Source of the DNA: Ferrovibrio sp964218355
GTDB lineage: Bacteria; Pseudomonadota; Alphaproteobacteria; Ferrovibrionales; Ferrovibrionaceae
DNA: 64,000 nucleotides
Assembly: GCF_964218355.1 (NCBI RefSeq)
Contig: NZ_CAXPMC010000016.1
Coordinates: 186,001-250,000 of the forward strand
Reading direction: 5' to 3'
Translations under genes and position numbers: made by a program
In this document: positions 61,548 through 64,000 of the stretch, piece by piece
Numbering within the stretch: position 1 is the stretch's first letter
How the letters are laid out: each line of letters begins with the position of its first letter
The notes under the pieces: model-generated
Told to the model about the DNA's origin: nothing
The model's input: the letters and a program-made list of their open reading frames with translations, nothing else
The model's database searches: none

Positions 61548-63233
61548 TTACCCCTGTGCCTTCGCATCGAGGCGTGACGCGTAAATCTGAATCGGCACAA
61601 CCAGCACCACCAGAATGCCGACGAGAACCATCGAGAGTGCCGCGCCGCTCGGAATATTCGGATAGCCCCACAACATCCACAGCGCAGAACTCAGCACCAT
61701 TGTCTTGGACGTCAGGAAGATCAGCGGAATGGCCAGGTCGCGCATGGCATGGGCAAAGATGAACAGCCAGCCATTGATCAGCGATGGCCGCAGGATCGGT
61801 ATAAGCACCAGCCAGATCGTCTTGAGTCGCCCGGTGCCGCAGATCGCCGCGGCGCGCTCAAGATCCGGATGGACCTGGATCAGCGTCGAGGATATCGAGC
61901 GGACGCCGAAGACCAGATTTACACTGACCTGCGCCATGATGATGACAGCGATCGAGCCATAAATCGGCGTGCGCACATACAGCAGCAGCACCGCCAGGCC
62001 GAGCACGACATGGGGGATGGCGATCGGCAAGAAGGCAAATACATCGACCAGCTGGCCGACAACACCCTTGGTGCGCAGCGCCACATAGGCGACCAGCAGG
62101 CTGAATGCCACCGTGATCGTGGAGCCGACCAGCACGACGATGACGGTGTTGCCGAACGAGGTCTGGAACACCTGCGAGTCAAACAGGCGCCAGTAGTTGT
62201 TCAATGAAATGGCCTGCAATGCGCCAATCGACGGCAGCCGGTAGAAGGGCAGCAGGCTGGCCCAGGCCAGGATTAACACCGGTGCCAGCGCCATCAGGAA
62301 GAAGACGGACGAATAGAGATAGACGCCGAACCGCTTCAGGCCCAGCGGTGTCATCACATGGCGATAGTTCTTGCCCGAAATGACTGAGAATTTCTCCGCC
62401 ATCCGTGTCAGGTGCCGATACAGGATCATGAAGCCGACGGCGATGATGACGAGGAAGACGCCGAAAGCCGCGGCCAGATTATAGTTCGGCACACCGAGAT
62501 CGGCAGTGCTGAGTAGGAAGATGCGCGTGCTGAGCACATGGATACCAGCCGTCAGACCGATGGTCAGCGGAATATCGAACACCTGAATCATGATCATCAC
62601 GGTGTAGATCACCACCGAGAGCAGGCCCGGCAGCAGGATCGGCATGATGATATGCATCAGGCGCCGCATCGGATGGACGCCGGCGAGGATGGCCGGGAAT
62701 TCCAGCTTGTAGTCGAGATTGCGGATGACGCCGGACAACATCAGGTAGACGGTCGGGGTCAGCAGGAAGGCGCTGATGAAGACCATCATGCCCATGCTGT
62801 AGATATTCACCGGACCGTAATTGGACTCGAGATTGAAGAACTGCCGCAGCAGGTGATTGAAATAGCCGTTGTTCGGGTTGAGCAGCAGTGTCCAGCCAAA
62901 GCCCTGGATGATGGGCGGCAGGCCCATCACGGTCATCATCAGCACGCGCGTCGTGGTCTTGTATTTGAAGTCAGTGCGTTCCGTGATCCAGGCCCAGATC
63001 GAGGCGAGAATCGTGGTGAGACCGATGGTGCCACCGACATAGACGCTGGTATTGCCGAGCAGGACCGGCAGGTCGTCCTGCATGAACAGCTTGATGAAAT
63101 TGTCGAGCGTGAACTCGCCGCTCGCCAGACCGTAGGTGCCGACGTGGTGAAAGCTCGTCATCAAAAGTACCGTCAGTGGCATCACCGTGAGCCACATGAG
63201 CAATACTGCCGCCAATCCTACCAGTACGACCAT
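61548..63233 (-). CDS. ABC importer permease, fused FbpB type
   Basis: A 561-residue permease with about 12 helices made of two homologous halves, each with a coupling loop: ILAGVHPMRRLMHIIMPILLPGL in the first and AAAICGTGRLKTIWLVLIPILRPSL in the second. This fused layout is seen in iron(III), thiamine, putrescine and phosphonate importers. The ATPase gene lies 45 bases upstream; the binding protein is probably beyond the right edge. A 127-base gap separates it from the aspartate-dehydrogenase-like gene, which may share its transcript. Ligand unknown. Confidence 0.9.
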   Translation of the reverse strand: MVVLVGLAAVLLMWLTVMPLTVLLMTSFHHVGTYGLASGEFTLDNFIKLFMQDDLPVLLGNTSVYVGGTIGLTTILASIWAWITERTDFKYKTTTRVLMMTVMGLPPIIQGFGWTLLLNPNNGYFNHLLRQFFNLESNYGPVNIYSMGMMVFISAFLLTPTVYLMLSGVIRNLDYKLEFPAILAGVHPMRRLMHIIMPILLPGLLSVVIYTVMIMIQVFDIPLTIGLTAGIHVLSTRIFLLSTADLGVPNYNLAAAFGVFLVIIAVGFMILYRHLTRMAEKFSVISGKNYRHVMTPLGLKRFGVYLYSSVFFLMALAPVLILAWASLLPFYRLPSIGALQAISLNNYWRLFDSQVFQTSFGNTVIVVLVGSTITVAFSLLVAYVALRTKGVVGQLVDVFAFLPIAIPHVVLGLAVLLLYVRTPIYGSIAVIIMAQVSVNLVFGVRSISSTLIQVHPDLERAAAICGTGRLKTIWLVLIPILRPSLINGWLFIFAHAMRDLAIPLIFLTSKTMVLSSALWMLWGYPNIPSGAALSMVLVGILVVLVVPIQIYASRLDAKAQG

Positions 63234-63278
63234 TACTGCACTTCCACCAAAAGAGAGAGCCTGCCCGCTTCAATCGCC

Positions 63279-64000
63279 TCAGAAATAATGAATATGCTCA
63301 GGCGCGTAAGAGACCCTGACTTTTTGCGCGAGCGTATCGACGCGCGAGTCGACATAGACCGAGATCATCTGATTCCCGATATCGCAGACCAGTTCGACCT
63401 GTCCGCCGAAGAAGGCGCGCTGGTCGACCGGGAGATTGACAGCATTGACGGTATTCGGCGGCGGTTCGAACTCGAAGTCCTGCTGGCGCAGAACCAGCGT
63501 GACGGCATCACCCTGAACCGGCGCGGTCGCCTTGCTCTTCACGAGCAGCTTGCCGAGCTGCGTATCGGCCAGGAACCGGCCCGAGGCAGGCTCGACCGAT
63601 TCAACCGTTGCCTCGATCAGGTTCGGGGACCCGATGAAGTCGGCAACGAAGCGGTTGTTCGGTTCGAAATAGATTTCGCGCGGGGTGCCGATCTGTTCGA
63701 TGCGGCCCTCGCTCATCACCGCGATCACATCCGACATCGACAGCGCCTCGCGCTGGTCGTGAGTGACATAGACCGCTGTCACCCCCTCGCTGGTCACGAT
63801 GGAGCGGATTTCCTTCTGCATGCTTTCGCGCAGCGTGGCATCCAGGTTCGACAGCGGCTCGTCCAGCAGCAGCAGCGACGGCTTCTGCACCAGGGCACGC
63901 GCCAGTGAGACACGCTGCTGCTGCCCGCCGCTCAGCAGCGGAGCCGCGCGATCGATAAGGGCTTCCAGATGCACCTTGGCCACGGCCTTGCGGGCTTCCT
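63279..64000 (-). CDS. ABC importer ATPase, FbpC/PotA type (5' part missing)
   Basis: Frame open to the right edge, so the N-terminus with Walker A is absent. Visible are the signature LSGGQQQRVSLARAL, Walker B LLLLDEPLSNLD, the switch His in VYVTHDQREALSMSD, and a C-terminal TOBE-like domain (FVADFIGSPNLIEATVESVEP to the end). About 240 residues are present; the full protein should be near 350-370. It powers the permease at 61548-63233. An internal GTG at 63983 could be mistaken for a start but lies well inside the ATPase domain. Confidence 0.92.
   Translation of the reverse strand, partial: EARKAVAKVHLEALIDRAAPLLSGGQQQRVSLARALVQKPSLLLLDEPLSNLDATLRESMQKEIRSIVTSEGVTAVYVTHDQREALSMSDVIAVMSEGRIEQIGTPREIYFEPNNRFVADFIGSPNLIEATVESVEPASGRFLADTQLGKLLVKSKATAPVQGDAVTLVLRQQDFEFEPPPNTVNAVNLPVDQRAFFGGQVELVCDIGNQMISVYVDSRVDTLAQKVRVSYAPEHIHYF

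Noticed and set aside
1..64000. CRISPR arrays, tRNA or rRNA genes, insertion sequences, prophage genes
   Set aside because: None was seen: no regular repeat-spacer series, no cloverleaf-like segment noted, and no transposase, integrase or phage structural protein in any frame.

Overview
The window is a GC-rich (roughly two-thirds G+C) bacterial chromosome segment with very tight gene packing, many 4-base ATGA/GTGA stop-start overlaps and GGAGG-type ribosome sites. The family mix (TRAP and tripartite tricarboxylate transporters, cyanide-insensitive-type bd oxidase with a DUF2474 subunit, many Rieske, hydantoinase and amidase genes) points to a metabolically versatile soil or water alphaproteobacterium, perhaps Rhodospirillales-like. 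This is inference from style; no rRNA, tRNA or ribosomal protein gene is present to prove it. No insertion sequence, prophage or CRISPR array was seen.

Layout. 0-5 kb: a circularly permuted ATP-grasp/alpha-E protein (cut by the left edge) behind a transglutaminase/DUF2126 protein. 5-10.6 kb: gamma-glutamyltransferase-like hydrolase, TSUP anion exporter and a TakP-like TRAP importer. 10.9-20.9 kb: housekeeping and transport genes (two MFS exporters, GNAT, pseudouridine synthase, CydAB-DUF2474 oxidase, aminotransferase, BenE-like symporter). 20.9-23.7 kb: an unrecognised protein coupled to a methyltransferase, facing a TIGR02466-type oxygenase. 23.7-32.7 kb: an aromatic catabolic island with a glutamine-synthetase-like ligase, two Rieske oxygenases, an IclR regulator, an acyl-CoA ligase, an AhpD-like protein and an unusual metallo-beta-lactamase-fold protein. 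32.8-49.1 kb: a cyanuric-acid-type ring-opening set (AtzD, AtzE, AtzG, AtzH, AtzF homologues) interleaved with a Dpp-type importer, an SsuABC-type importer, a VOC protein, a flavin monooxygenase and a GntR regulator. 49.1-58.4 kb: a minus-strand operon of HyuA/HyuB, a D-amino-acid-dehydrogenase-like flavoprotein, RidA and a TctABC importer, with a divergent LysR regulator. 58.4-64 kb: an orphan CobF, a 380-base gene-free stretch, then a VOC/extradiol-like protein, an aspartate-dehydrogenase-like enzyme and an ABC importer that runs off the right edge.

Most of the window from 23 to 64 kb is thus built for uptake and dismantling of nitrogen-bearing ring compounds: ring oxygenation, cyclic-imide and s-triazine opening, hydantoin-type hydrolysis and imine clean-up. 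The most striking part is the 33-49 kb block, where the familiar cyanurate hydrolases are paired with two ABC importers, a flavin hydroxylase and a GntR regulator whose candidate operators recur at two or three promoters. This suggests a pathway feeding a substituted triazine or pyrimidine-like ring into AtzD.
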